64,000 nucleotides of DNA from Chaetomium olivaceum (lineage: Eukaryota; Ascomycota; Sordariomycetes; Sordariales; Chaetomiaceae): assembly GCA_039881045.1 (NCBI GenBank), contig JAYWVB010000063.1:62001-126000 (forward strand). The letters run 5' to 3'. Under the pieces are notes generated by a model. It saw only the letters and a list, made by a program, of their open reading frames with translations. It did not search any database and was not told the origin of the DNA. A program made the translations under genes and the position numbers. Positions 32,084 through 42,456 of this stretch are shown here, piece by piece. Position 1 is the first letter of the stretch; every line of letters starts with the position of its first letter.

Positions 32084-33640
32084 TCACCTACCAGCCAACT
32101 CGCCCTCAAGACCCTGCATGGCACCATACTCCTGGGGGCGCGGGTCCTCCGCCTTCCACTGGTGGTTCTGGCCACCGGTAGGCACCTGCGGGGCCGGCTG
32201 GGCGCCGGGGTGGTTGCCCGAGCCGGGGACATGGCGGACCAGCTGGCGGAAGCGGAAGACCTCGTCAAGGATCATCTTGCGCATCTCGGGGACCTCCTCG
32301 ACGACCTCGAAGTCGAAGTTGAAGGTGTTGGGGCAGTCAGGCTCGTCGCTGGCGTCGTGCCAGATGGAGAGGTACGGGTGCTCGAGGGCCTCCTCGACCG
32401 AGATGCGGCGGGTCGGGTCGAAGGCCAGCATGCGGTCGAGCAGGTCGAGCGCGTCCGGGTTAGCGTTGGCGAAGAGCGACGGGAACGACTTCTTGGCCAT
32501 GTACGGCAGGTTGCGCACGTACTCCTGCGCCCGCGGCGACCCGATCCGCGACAGCGTCTCCTCGTTGGGCGTGCCCAGGATGTGCAGGATCTGGTTCAGC
32601 TGGTCCACGTAGTCGCGGCCCTTGAAGAAGGGGCGCCCGCCCAGGAGCTCGGCCAGGATGCAGCCTACCGACCAGACGTCGACTGGGGAGCAACAAAAGT
32701 TAGCGCACGTGCAAAAGGAGAGAGGAGCGGCATGGGGTGGGTGTGGGTGTGGGTGTACGTACTCGCTTTAGTGTAGTTTTGGAAGCTAAGCATGATCTCG
32801 GGCGCGCGGTACCATCTCGTCGCGACGTACTCAGTCATGTAGCCGGCATTCTCCTCCGGGTCGATCGAGAAACCGCGCGCGAGGCCAAAATCGCAGATCT
32901 TGAGCTCGCAGTCGGCGTTGACCAGCAGGTTACCCGGCTTGAGGTCACGGTGCAGCACGTTCGCCGAGTGGATGTACTTGAGCCCGCACAGGATCTGGTA
33001 GATGAAGGACTGGAAGTGGGCGTCGGTGAGCGGCTGGCCTGATCGGATGATAGCCGCCAGATCGCATTCCATCAATTCTATGGGGGGTGTTCTGTCAGCG
33101 GGGGGGCCGCTTCTCGGGTAGCACAAGGGGCAAGGCTGCGATGCGTACCCTCGTAGAGATATGTCTCGTTGAAGTTGTCGGGTCTGGGGATGTCCATGTC
33201 ATACAGGCAGGTGATCTGAATAGCGACAAGCTTTGTCAGTATCAAGCGGCACAGAGGCATTGACTCGAAGCTCTCACGTTGCGGTGGCCCCTGAAGTGCT
33301 GCAGGAGCTTGATCTCGCGCAAGGCGCGCTTGGCCAGGATCTTCTTGCTGAAGACATTGGTGACCTTCTTGATGGCAACACCCTCGTTGGTCTGGTTATT
33401 CACTGCCGCGCTACAAAGGTATTGTCAGTCGTGTTGTCCTGGCACTCTGACACCACCATCCACATGCTGCTTGTGATGCGATGATGCGGGGCCATGGAGG
33501 GGGCCGCTGCGGAGAGCGAGCGCGTACCAGACAATGCCATAGGCACCCTGTCCCAGCTCTTTCGTCACCGTGTATCTCTCATCGACGATGAAGTCCTGGT
33601 TAAAGACCTTGAAGATCTTGCGGCCCTGTAGATCAGCCAT
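32084..33640 (-). CDS. SLT2: Cell-wall-integrity MAP kinase (SLT2/MPS1/MGV1 type)
   Basis: The terminal MAP kinase of the cell-wall-integrity cascade. Five exons: 33640-33528, 33410-33278, 33215-33149, 33077-32763 and 32682-32084, giving 408 aa; every junction is GT-AG and keeps frame. The start MADLQGRKIFKVFNQDFIVD is typical of the SLT2 group. Visible catalytic features are GQGAYG (30-35), VAIKK, HRD (147-149), DFG (167-169), the activation motif TEY (186-188) in MTEYVATRWYRAPE, and the segment DVWSVGCILAELLGGRPFFK. The common-docking-type acidic region HDASDEPDCPNTFNFDFEVV lies in the C-terminal tail, which ends GEL AGR. TEY rather than TGY separates it from the HOG1 type, and the N-terminus separates it from FUS3/KSS1. 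It is intact and highly conserved, a good control for sequence quality in this part of the window. Confidence 0.95.
32683..32762 (-). other. SLT2 intron 4
   Basis: GTACGT...CCCCAG, 80 nt, phase 1; joins YTKA to IDVWSVG. The other introns are 33411-33527, 33216-33277 and 33078-33148. Confidence 0.85.
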
Positions 33641-35076
33641 GGCGAGTGTGTATTGCCGTTGTTGTCTGCCGTCAGCTCTCGCAATGTGTCGGTTGAATCC
33701 CTGACGAAGTGGGGAGGGCTCCGTCCGAAAAGGAGGGGCAGCACAAAGCGAGCTGAGCTGAAACCGTCAGGCACAAGAAGGGACGAAGGAGAAGGCGGGG
33801 CAAGAGACGGCGCGGGGGCGGGTTCAAGTGGCAAAAGAAGCACTGGGAGACAAAACACCACACTGGAATACACGGCTGGATGGCAAAGCCTCGCTCGTAT
33901 TTATTTGCAAGAGATCGGAGGCACTGCTCGCAAAAAAGATGGAGGGGCTGAGGGTTGATCAAGGGCATCGCCGGGCCCATCAAAAGACGCTCTCCGTGCA
34001 ACCTTGGCCCGCCAAGCAGGTCAGTCAGCCTGTTGGCAGGCACAGTGCTTCGTAGGGTGTGATGAAGCCCAAAGGAACAGGGGCAACAAGGGACATCTTG
34101 GAGCACAGCAATCGCAGGCAGACGCTCCAACAAGGGATGGCGCCCCACCGCTTTGCCCGTTTCAGTCGTCGGCTGGTCGGATCGCGAAAGATGGGTCCGC
34201 TTCATCAACTGTGGTTTGCCGTGTTGGTTCGGGCGTTGTTGGGCGGTTTGTCTGATTGGTGCAGGGGAGCTGACTTGCAGTTGATCACCGTTCCGACTTC
34301 TGTTACGCGCGCGACAACTTGAGATGCCACACCAGGAAATTGCACGCTGCAGGTGTTGTTGATGAATCCAAGCCGAATTCCGAAGGGAGACGGGTCAACA
34401 CTCCATATCGTCGCAAAACGCTGTAGCCTCGCTTGCTCTTGTGTGTTTGTGCGCCCAACAGGACGCACGCGACAGTGAGGATCGACGCCAACCAAACCCA
34501 AATCCTGCTTTCGAGTATGTGCCCCGCAGCTGAGGGGGAAATGGTCGTCTGAAGTTCGATAGGACAAGATTGGAGGAAAAGAGCACCAGTCGGGTCGCCG
34601 CAATGCGAACATCAGGTGAGAGCTGGGATGGAACACTGCGCCCTGGCTGAGCTGCCGGCGGCCTGTCGGTCTTGAGGCATCCAGATGGCCGTAGGGCTGA
34701 GGCCATTCAGGGGCATGGTGCGGGGCTGAACGATTCCCGCACCACATTGTCATGGAGTGCCCGGCTCTAGCCTGGCTGAGGTACCCAGATCCAGATCAAC
34801 GTTATGTAAGGTATTCCGAAATCAGGATTTTCGAGCGTGGGAGCTGGAATATAAAACTGACGTTGCCCCCTCGGGCTACACAACGCTGGGTTAGTTTGGT
34901 TCGGCCCGTAACTATATCAATGAATCGAGAACGGGCGGAGCTGAGCATGCGCCGCCATATGGGAGCCAAGCGACCTGGGCAGTGAGCACTAGCTGTCCCT
35001 GAAGTTGCCGTCTTGAAACTAATGTGCTATTGGTATCTTCGCTCTTCCCGGACCGAAACGCTTACATTACTCGACA
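33641..35076. other. SLT2 upstream region
   Basis: About 1.4 kb between the SLT2 start and the 3' end of the next minus-strand gene. It should contain the SLT2 promoter and 5' UTR. I see no gene; open frames on both strands lack similarity. Confidence 0.5.
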
Positions 35077-35689
35077 TCAAAGCTGAGGAGGTTCCACGTC
35101 GGGGAATATTTCGCTGAGAAAGTTTATCGAGAACCGAGTCACCTGCTCATACGCCTTCTGAAACCCTTGCCTACCACCGTAGTAAGGGTCGCTGACAATC
35201 TCGGTCTTACCGGTACCAGAGTACTCGCCAAAGAGCATGAGCTTTGCTTTGCCATTTGGCTTACGCTGCTGAATGCGCTGTAGGTCCGCGAGGTTGCCTC
35301 GGTCCATGGCAAAGATGTAGTCAAACTTGTCGAAGTCCGATGCGTCAACCTGCCACATCCGTCAGATTGAGCTGCAGCAGCCGAGAGAGAATGAGTCAAA
35401 CCTTCCGAGCACGGTGCACATAGTCGGTGATGCCGTGACCCTCAAGAGTCTCCATTGTCCGTTCGTCCGGCCCATCACCGGCATGGTAACCGCCTAGATG
35501 GGAGGTCATGATTAGCGTGGACTAACCGGACGGATGCGAATGGGACTCACCTGTCCCACAAGAATCAATCTTTCCTACAAGCTCGTTATACGGTTCTTTT
35601 CTAGCCAGCGATTGGAACACCCCCTCCGCCATGGTTGACCGACAAATATTGCCGAGACAGACGAAGAGCACGGATAGTTGGTCCGACAT
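35077..35689 (-). CDS. LTP1: Low-molecular-weight protein tyrosine phosphatase
   Basis: Cytosolic LMW-PTP (yeast LTP1, fission-yeast Stp1 family), hydrolysing phosphotyrosine through a cysteinyl-phosphate. Three exons: 35689-35551, 35493-35402 and 35349-35077, giving 167 aa, normal for the family. The P-loop CLGNICRS is at residues 11-18 with Cys11 and Arg17. The next landmarks are KIDSCGTG and GYHAGDGPDERTMETLEGHG, then DFDKFDYIFAMDRGNLADLQ. The general-acid motif SDPYYGG lies near the C-terminus. The introns are 58 nt (35550-35494) and 52 nt (35401-35350), both GT-AG and in frame. ATG 35689 was preferred because it puts the P-loop at its usual distance from the N-terminus. It is intact; the relation to the neighbouring SLT2 gene is only positional. 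Confidence 0.93.
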
Positions 35690-37458
35690 GGCTGCCCGTG
35701 AAAAAAAAATGGAAAAGGGAAACAACAATGGCACTCTATCAGCAAATCCAGCGATACCAAACGCCGATCCCGAATGTGATCCCAAATGCGATCCCGACAC
35801 AGTTTAAAAGAAGCGAAGACGGATATTTGGATCAGATTGTCGAGGGGCAGGCTGATAAGATCTGAGAAGAGGCAAAATGGTGGGGATGTTAAGAGAAGGG
35901 TTAGGGATAGATTCCACGTGTGGGCCCACCTGCTGGCCCACCTGCTGGCGCAGACAGTCACGTGCAAGCAACTCCAATGTGGGCAATTGCAGGCGTGCAC
36001 TGACCAAGCGCTCTCGCCTATTTATTCGCCCTTCGGTTCCCAACTCTTCCTCCTCTTCTCTTTTTCTTCTTCATACTTACCTTGATTGGGTACACCTGGA
36101 TCATGAAGCAGGGGTACCAGAGCGATAGGCCTGCATTGCACATCGTGGAGCCCGTCGTTCTGAATTGTCCTTCGGGGCCGTTCCGGTCGGAATTTTTGAT
36201 GTCTACCTACCCTCTTTTTCACTATGAGCTCGGCGATGCGTCGGGCCATGGAGAAGAAGAACCACTTGTGACTGAATTTAAGTCATTTGTAATTTGTACG
36301 TAACTAGATTATCGGTTGCGGTCGAGCATTGCCATGGATGCCGAGCATTTGCTGTGGAAGCCGAGCATCCACCGAGAACTGTGAACACTGTTCCTGGGCC
36401 AACTGCAAACCAGATCCGATTGTCCTTCGGCTGCTTCCATGTGGCGGGTCCGTCATGGTCCCTTGAACGCTTGCATGTGCGGGTCGAATCACGCAAAGTT
36501 GCGCGACTGCAGGGGGCTTGGTCGCCGCATGCATTGAACGTATGAAGTCGGCCGACTCGAGCCGCAACCGCGGGGCATCGCCACCAGTTTGTGCCGACCC
36601 CCGCCATCGATGCCATTGATTCATCAGCATCCATTCGTGCCATTCCCATTTTGTTCTCGGTAGTGGATCGTTCGCCGATAACTCCGCCCGATCGTTGGAC
36701 AAATGCATGGCATCTTGGTAATTTTGGTTAGTCCACTTTCGGCCGGGAAGTTGCCTTGAAATCTGTGCGGCGCTTTGAGTTTAGGTTCAACGCCTCCCAC
36801 ACTCCGATGCCTCTCTAGAGACACCTGATAGTGTGCACCCAATGTTAATGTACCTTAATAGTAGGCTGAGAGTCTTGCACCGGATCCCAGAAAATGATAC
36901 AGTTTCCACCAGCTGGACGCCCGGCCCTCCCACACTCTTCTACTTTAGCATGCTCCATCAAGCGTCCTCTCCAGCGGATTCTTTGCTTCATTACATGTAA
37001 CCGCAGACCGCGCCGAGCTTTCTTCCTTCAAATTAGTCTACCGTGAAACCCCTCCCGTCTCATCCGATACGGGATAGGTGATCTCTGATAGCAGAAACCG
37101 CTTTCCGAGAATTGCATCCGAACGGTCCGAATTTACCGTGGATCGGACAGCTTCTGAGTTACTGTACCAGACTCGCGGAGCAAAGGGAAATCCAATATCC
37201 TGCACTCGATCCCCAGAACTGGCTGCCTCGAGCCCACCTGGGGCGAATGCAACAGATCGGTTCTCCATACCTCCCCGAGTTTGGTTACCCTTGCCGGCTA
37301 CACCCGAATTTGAGTTTAATACTCCGAACCATCGCCGTCGAAAACCGACCAGAACTGCGAACGGAAAGTTGGGTCCACTTGCCTGACTGAGGCTACCGAC
37401 AAGGCAACTGCTGGCTTCGTCCTTCTCTCAAAAAAGGAAAGAACCAACGTCCACCATC
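35690..37458. other. Divergent spacer, LTP1-like / SIS-domain gene
   Basis: About 1.8 kb with the starts of LTP1 (-) and the SIS-domain gene (+) at its ends. It contains a tandem 12-mer GGCCCACCTGCT (35923-35946) and a pyrimidine-rich tract 36040-36078. No gene seen. Confidence 0.5.
35923..35946. repeat. Tandem 12-mer, two copies
   Basis: GGCCCACCTGCT repeated twice without mismatch in the upstream region of the LTP1-like gene. Confidence 0.85.
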
Positions 37459-38895
37459 ATGGTGCAACAAATTTCGCAGCAACGGCCGGTACAGAACAGC
37501 GAGGTCTATGTACTGCGCCAAGTACCGCCCTTCCCGCCCCTCTCACCCCCGTCACCTATCACTCCCGCCGAAGACTTTGACGGTGCACCCATCGATGCCC
37601 GTATCGATGCCCGTAGTCTTACACAGCCGGACATTACCGTCTGTGCTAAGAAGCTCGCCATCGAGGAACGTCTTTCACGCGCCGTCCACGTAATTGCCAC
37701 CGAAACTGCCGCTCTACAGAGCCTTACCCATCTCTATTCCTCGGACCGTTGCGCACGCGACGGTTTCACCCGTGCCGTTGACACCATCATCAGCCGACAT
37801 GGCAACAACGGCAAGCTGGTGGTCATTGGCGTCGGCAAGTCGGGACACATCGCCAAGAAGCTCGTCGCAACCTTCAACAGCTTTGCCATCACGGCTGTCT
37901 TCCTTCATCCCACTGAGGCCTTGCACGGCGACCTCGGCCAGATTTCGCGGCATGACACGCTCCTCATGATCACCTTCTCGGGCAAGACACCAGAGCTGCT
38001 CACGCTCCTCCCGCACTTGGACAAGTCGCTTCCGCTCATTCTCCTCACTTCTCACATCCGCCCTGAGACGTGTGATCTGGTCCGGCACCGTCCCGACACC
38101 ATCCTACTACCGGCACCCGTGCACGAGGCCGAGACAGCCTCCTTCGGCGTTGCTGCACCCACCACCTCCACAACCGTGGCTCTCGCCGTCGGCGACGCCC
38201 TCGCTGTTGTCGTCTCGCGGGAACTTTACCCTTCCGTCGCCTCCGTCTTCTCCCGGAATCATCCCGGCGGCGCAATCGGTGCCGCTTTTTGCCAACAACA
38301 ACAACAACCGCCGCCAGTAACCCTACCACCACAATCACTACCCATCCTCAACCTACCCCCCACCCTCCGCACCCTCATGGTCCCCCTGGACACCATCTCC
38401 ACACTTCCCCCCTCCTCTCCATCACCCACCGGCCTGGACGTGCTCCGCGCAGGCTACGCCAGCCCGTCCGGGTGGGTATGGGTCAACAACCTGCCCTCAA
38501 CACCAAGAACACCAACAACGACAACAGCGACAACAACAGCAAACAACTCCGACACAAACAACGGCGGGGGTGTCGTCTCGCCGCGCCGGATACGACGCAT
38601 GGACACCACGGACATGGCGCGCACGTTAGAAGAGGAGGCACGGTGGCTGGTCACGCCGCGGCGCGCATTTCTGTCGATCGCCGCGGATACGACTGTGCCG
38701 GCGGCGGCGGAGTGGGTGGATGGGTTGAGGACTGCTGCTGCTGCGGAGGGGAGGGGGAAGGATGTTAGGGGTGCGGTAGAGGTGGGTGGTGAAGGGGAGG
38801 GTGGGTTGTATGGGGATGAGGCGATCGTGGCGGTTATGGAGAAGGGGGAATGTGTTGGGTTGTTGGAGGCGGGGACGTTGTTTGAAGAGACTTGA
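37459..38895 (+). CDS. KpsF/GutQ-like SIS-domain sugar isomerase
   Basis: A single-exon protein of 478 aa starting MVQQISQQRPVQNSEVYVLR. The SIS (sugar isomerase) domain spans roughly residues 75-275: HVIATETAALQSLTHLYSSD, GKLVVIGVGKSGHIAKKLVA, FLHPTEALHGDLGQISRHD, MITFSGKTPELLTLLPHL and SVFSRNHPGGAIGAAF. This is the pattern of bacterial KpsF/GutQ arabinose-5-phosphate isomerases (GKSG, HGDLG and SGxTPE motifs, and the NHPGGAIG end). The bacterial enzymes carry two CBS domains after the SIS domain; here the C-terminal 200 residues are Pro/Thr/Ser-rich with only weak CBS-like parts (ARWLVTPRRAFLSIAAD; EAIVAVMEKGECVGLLEAG), so a degenerate CBS pair is possible. The substrate in fungi is unknown because fungi do not make Kdo. 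The frame is intact. Confidence 0.85.
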   Translation: MVQQISQQRPVQNSEVYVLRQVPPFPPLSPPSPITPAEDFDGAPIDARIDARSLTQPDITVCAKKLAIEERLSRAVHVIATETAALQSLTHLYSSDRCARDGFTRAVDTIISRHGNNGKLVVIGVGKSGHIAKKLVATFNSFAITAVFLHPTEALHGDLGQISRHDTLLMITFSGKTPELLTLLPHLDKSLPLILLTSHIRPETCDLVRHRPDTILLPAPVHEAETASFGVAAPTTSTTVALAVGDALAVVVSRELYPSVASVFSRNHPGGAIGAAFCQQQQQPPPVTLPPQSLPILNLPPTLRTLMVPLDTISTLPPSSPSPTGLDVLRAGYASPSGWVWVNNLPSTPRTPTTTTATTTANNSDTNNGGGVVSPRRIRRMDTTDMARTLEEEARWLVTPRRAFLSIAADTTVPAAAEWVDGLRTAAAAEGRGKDVRGAVEVGGEGEGGLYGDEAIVAVMEKGECVGLLEAGTLFEET

Positions 38896-38929
38896 CTTGA
38901 GTTGACTTGACTTGACTGGACTTGGGGTT
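38891..38929. repeat. CTTGA pentamer array at the stop codon
   Basis: About seven CTTGA/GTTGA/CTGGA units in tandem start within the last codons of the SIS-domain gene; the TGA stop at 38893-38895 is part of the first unit. Each unit offers another TGA in one frame. Confidence 0.8.
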
Positions 38930-39341
38930 ATTGGGCTTTGTGCGACCGTGCATGAATGCGAGGGGGCGCGATTGGTTGTGCCGGCAGTGCGTGTGCGACC
39001 TGGCGTTTAAACTAGCATGGCGTCTTGATGGGTTTTTATTTTTTATTTTTTTATGGGCTTGTTGACGGGAGGAGGCAATGAGTCGTGTTGATCGTCATGG
39101 AATTGACATAGCAGTTAGTCGTCTCTTTTGAGATGGGATGACAGGCCGCGGCCACATCCCACAGCATCGGGTGGTACATTTGTTTTAGGTACATTTGTTT
39201 TAGAAGGACTGCGCGACACACAAAACCTTTCTTCCATATCTAGGAAGGTCATACATTCAAATTCAGGGTATTACACCACTCGCGTCCCCAACAATGTGAT
39301 ACAATCGCTCTCATCCCCACACACTAGGCGGCATTCAATCC
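38896..39341. other. Convergent 3' spacer
   Basis: Between the convergent SIS-domain (+) and WKF (-) genes. It has the TTTTTATTTTTTATTTTTTTA tract near 39034-39054, probably terminator sequence. No gene. Confidence 0.5.
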
Positions 39342-40682
39342 TCAATCTTCATCGCTGCCACTACTCCCGGACTCGCCCTCGCCCTCCGACTCTGAATCCG
39401 CTTCTGATTCTCCCTCCGACCCGGAAGAACTGCTGCTAGAGCTCGACGATTCGGCCGCTGCGGCCGCCACATCGGGCGCCAGGTCCATCTCCTCGTCCTC
39501 GTCCGACTCGCTCTCGCTGCTGCTCTCCTCGGACCCGCTCTCTCCAGAGTCCGATTCCGACGAGCTGCTGCTGTCGTCGTCACCAATTGCCGTGCGCACG
39601 TTGCGCAACCTGCGCCGTTTCGCGGGTTGTTGAGACCCGTCACTGCGTCCCGTGGCGGTGGTGGGGGCGGTGGTCCCGGCCGTGCCGGCGGCGGTGGTGG
39701 TAGCGTCGCGTCCTGACGAGGCTGATGACGAGGATGTCCCAGTTGCTGTTGTCTCCGCCCCTTCGGTGGTTGCCGATGTGCTGCTCTCCTCGCTGTCGGA
39801 CAGCTCGTCCACGACTAGTTCGGCGCGGATGCGCTTCAGCAGGCGCTGCTTGATCTCTGGGGTGGCGACACGCAGGACGTATTCTACCTCGTCGAGGGTG
39901 CGCTTGCCATTGGCGTTTGTGGGGGAGTCGCTGTTCGATTGGCGGCGTTGTTGGTGTTGTTGGAGGTCTCGGAGGAACCGAGATATTGTCTCTTCGTACT
40001 CCTTTTGCTTGGTCTCCTTGTCCTTGAGGGTGGCCGGGAATGCGCCCGCGCCGGCCTCCATGTCTTTCTTTTTGATCTCGGCCGCTGTTTCCCGTAGCCT
40101 TGTCCGTACGAAGCCCTTGAGGTCGCGGATGTATTGGTAGAAGATGGGGATGTCGGCCGATGGCACCTTGTCTCCGTCGAAGAGGTACTTGATCAGCAGG
40201 GTCTGGTGGTTCTTGTTGAACTTCCACGAATCCCTCTCCGTGTGCCACTGGCGGATGTAAACCAGAGACGGCTCAAGGCTGAAATCGGGTTTGGCAGTGC
40301 TGCTGGCCTTTTTCGGCTTCTTGCTCTTCGCCTTCTTCGGTTTGGCCTTTTCCTTGGCGCTATCCTTGGTGTCGCCCGCGAACGACACGGATTTCTTCAA
40401 TGATGACGGTGTCCCTTGGTCTGCTGCTGATTGGTCCTCCCTTCGCAGTTTCTTATTCGGTGTCTGCGCAATGACGGCGTTCGGCGTGGGAAGGGAACCT
40501 GGCTGCTTCCTTTTGAGCGCACTCGCGGGACTTCCGTTTACGCGGGTTTGGTGAGCGTTGGGGGTTTGCGGAGAGGGCTTTGCCCGTGAATTGGGGCCGA
40601 CCGAGCTGGGAATAGCTTCGCCCGATGAAGATCCCTTGAGCTTGAGGCCCAATCGCTTCCAGGCCGGGACATGGGCGGACAT
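39342..40682 (-). CDS. WKF-domain protein, probably nucleolar
   Basis: 446 aa from ATG 40682 (MSAHVPAWKRLGLKLKGS), single exon. The N-terminal third is basic with KRKQPGS and KKAKSKKPKKAS nuclear-localisation-like clusters. The WKF domain (DUF2373, as in human C7orf50) is IRQWHTERDSWKFNKNHQTL followed by LIKYLFD and IPIFYQYIRDLKGFVRTRLR. A helical part follows (LDEVEYVLRVATPEIKQRLL), then a long low-complexity Ser/Asp/Glu tail in the style of nucleolar Nopp140/Srp40 tails. Proteins with this domain have been linked to ribosome biogenesis; the role here is inferred from domain and composition. The ATG was chosen because the frame upstream has no other ATG and MSAHVPAWKRLGLKL is a common fungal start of this family. 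Intact. Confidence 0.8.
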   Translation of the reverse strand: MSAHVPAWKRLGLKLKGSSSGEAIPSSVGPNSRAKPSPQTPNAHQTRVNGSPASALKRKQPGSLPTPNAVIAQTPNKKLRREDQSAADQGTPSSLKKSVSFAGDTKDSAKEKAKPKKAKSKKPKKASSTAKPDFSLEPSLVYIRQWHTERDSWKFNKNHQTLLIKYLFDGDKVPSADIPIFYQYIRDLKGFVRTRLRETAAEIKKKDMEAGAGAFPATLKDKETKQKEYEETISRFLRDLQQHQQRRQSNSDSPTNANGKRTLDEVEYVLRVATPEIKQRLLKRIRAELVVDELSDSEESSTSATTEGAETTATGTSSSSASSGRDATTTAAGTAGTTAPTTATGRSDGSQQPAKRRRLRNVRTAIGDDDSSSSSESDSGESGSEESSSESESDEDEEMDLAPDVAAAAAESSSSSSSSSGSEGESEADSESEGEGESGSSGSDED

Positions 40683-41345
40683 GGTGACGACTGGAGGGAG
40701 GAGACAGGACAACACAGCGAACGAGGGCTGTCGGGAATTGGCCCAGTGGGAGGGGACGGGTGGTCAGAAATGGCGCGGCGGGATACCACAGCAACGGGTA
40801 AAACCTAGACGGGGCTAAGCAACGTGTTTCCAAGACCCCAAGTTTGTCGAGAGTGCTGGAATTGGAACCCTGGGTGGTATTCCTGTGTGTCTTATTGGGT
40901 GTTTTTGGTGCTCTTTCCAGAGCTGTTCATGCCGCCCGCAGCAAATTTCTGCCCAGATGGACCTTTATCGGTACCCGATGCAGGGGTCTTGATGAGATAA
41001 GATCTGGCAGCAGTGGGTGGGGGGGTGTCGGTGGCAGTGGGTGGGTCAGGTTTTGTGCCAGGCGGTGGGACTGGCCTGACCCCAGCTTCCATCCCAGCCT
41101 TGCCGCCTAGCATTTGAGGCACCAGTGTCAGCTCCCCTTCTGCCTTGCTCCAGGCAAACCGCAGCAACGCGTCAATCGCCCGGGAACCTAAGCTAGGTCC
41201 ATCCAACAACGAAGCTCTCCCACCACAACCCCCTCCAACTTCCCCAAACTCCAACCCCGCAAACCAAGTCCGATCCGCTTGCCTTCGACTTGTCCCGCAC
41301 CGCCATTATACCACACAGAGCTTTCATAATTTAACGTCTGTCAAG
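40683..41345. other. Divergent promoter region, WKF gene / SCL1
   Basis: About 660 bp separating divergent starts of the WKF-domain gene and the proteasome gene SCL1, so probably a shared regulatory region. No gene or proteasome-type control element identified by eye. Confidence 0.5.
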
Positions 41346-42456
41346 ATGGCAGGTATGTTCCCCTCACCTCTCAGCCCTTTGAGCCTAGCAGCTCCGAGCT
41401 CCACTAGGTTGACCATGGCTAATACAGGGCACAGGCAACGCTGGTTACGACAGGCACATCACCATCTTCTCGGAGCAGGGAAGACTGTTCCAAGTCGGTA
41501 CGTACAGATGCAAAACGATTACAATGCGGGGCGACAACTGCGACCGTCGATTAGGCTGGGAGTGAGGGTTATGGTTGGGCTGGGAGGGGTTGGGGATACA
41601 GATGAAGACAAACCCCGGGATACTTGGGCTATGCTGATGGATGAACCCTACAGAATATGCTTTCAAGGCTATCACAGCGGCAAACATCATGTCGATTGGT
41701 GTGCGGGGTAAGGACTGCGCTGTAATCCTATCCCAGAAGAAGGTGCCGGTACGTCAACGCCAACCTTCTGGTCACGCAACCTATCCAAACTAACGGCGGC
41801 ATCAGGATAAACTCATCGACCCCTCCTCCGTTTCGCACATCTTCCAAATCTCCCCGTCAGTCGGCTGCGTCATGACGGGCTCCATCGCCGATGCGCGCGC
41901 ATTCTCGCAGCGCGCCCAGTCCGAAGCCGCAGATTTCAAGTACAAGTTCGGTTACGAGATGCCCTGCGACGCCTTGGCCAAGCGGTTGGCCAACATCAGC
42001 CAAGTCTACACGCAGCGGGTACGTGGCGAAGAAGGGGACAAGGGGAGGGACCCTGGCTGACCTTTATAGGCGTACATGCGGCCGTACGGTGTTGCGACGA
42101 CGTTGATATCCCTCGACTCCGAGGTCGGGCCCCAACTGTTCAAGTGTGATCCCGCCGGGTACTACATCGGGTACAAGGGCACCTCAGCCGGCCCCAAGCA
42201 GCAGGAGGCGCTCAATCATCTTGAGAAGAAGCTCAAGAACAAGGATCATGCCCCTGGCGACTGGAAGGAGGTTGTGGAGCTCGCCATCACCACGCTCAGC
42301 ACCGTCCTCAGCATGGACTTCAAGAAGACCGAGATCGAGATCGGCATCGTCGGAGGGCCGCGCGCCGACGGAAAGGAAGGGACGACCCCGGGCTTCAGGC
42401 GGCTGACGGAGGAGGAGATCGACGAGAGGTTACAGGCGATTGCTGAGAAGGACTGA
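41346..42456 (+). CDS. SCL1: 20S proteasome subunit alpha-1
   Basis: Alpha-1 (SCL1/PSMA6) of the 20S core, part of the outer alpha ring. Five exons: 41346-41352, 41435-41497, 41654-41748, 41806-42018 and 42070-42456, giving 254 aa with all junctions in frame. The 7-nt first exon (MAG) is unusual but supported: splicing at 41353/41434 gives MAGNAGYDRHITIFSEQGRL, and the closer AG at 41427 gives the wrong frame. The alpha signature is GRLFQVEYAFKAITAANIMS. Then come RGKDCAVILSQKKVPDKLID, GYEMPCDALAKRLANISQVY, TQRAYMRPYGVATTLISLD, DPAGYYIGYKGTSAGPKQQE and the C-terminus ERLQAIAEKD. The residues match alpha-1 rather than other alpha subunits. It is probably co-regulated with other proteasome genes. 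Intact. Confidence 0.95.
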
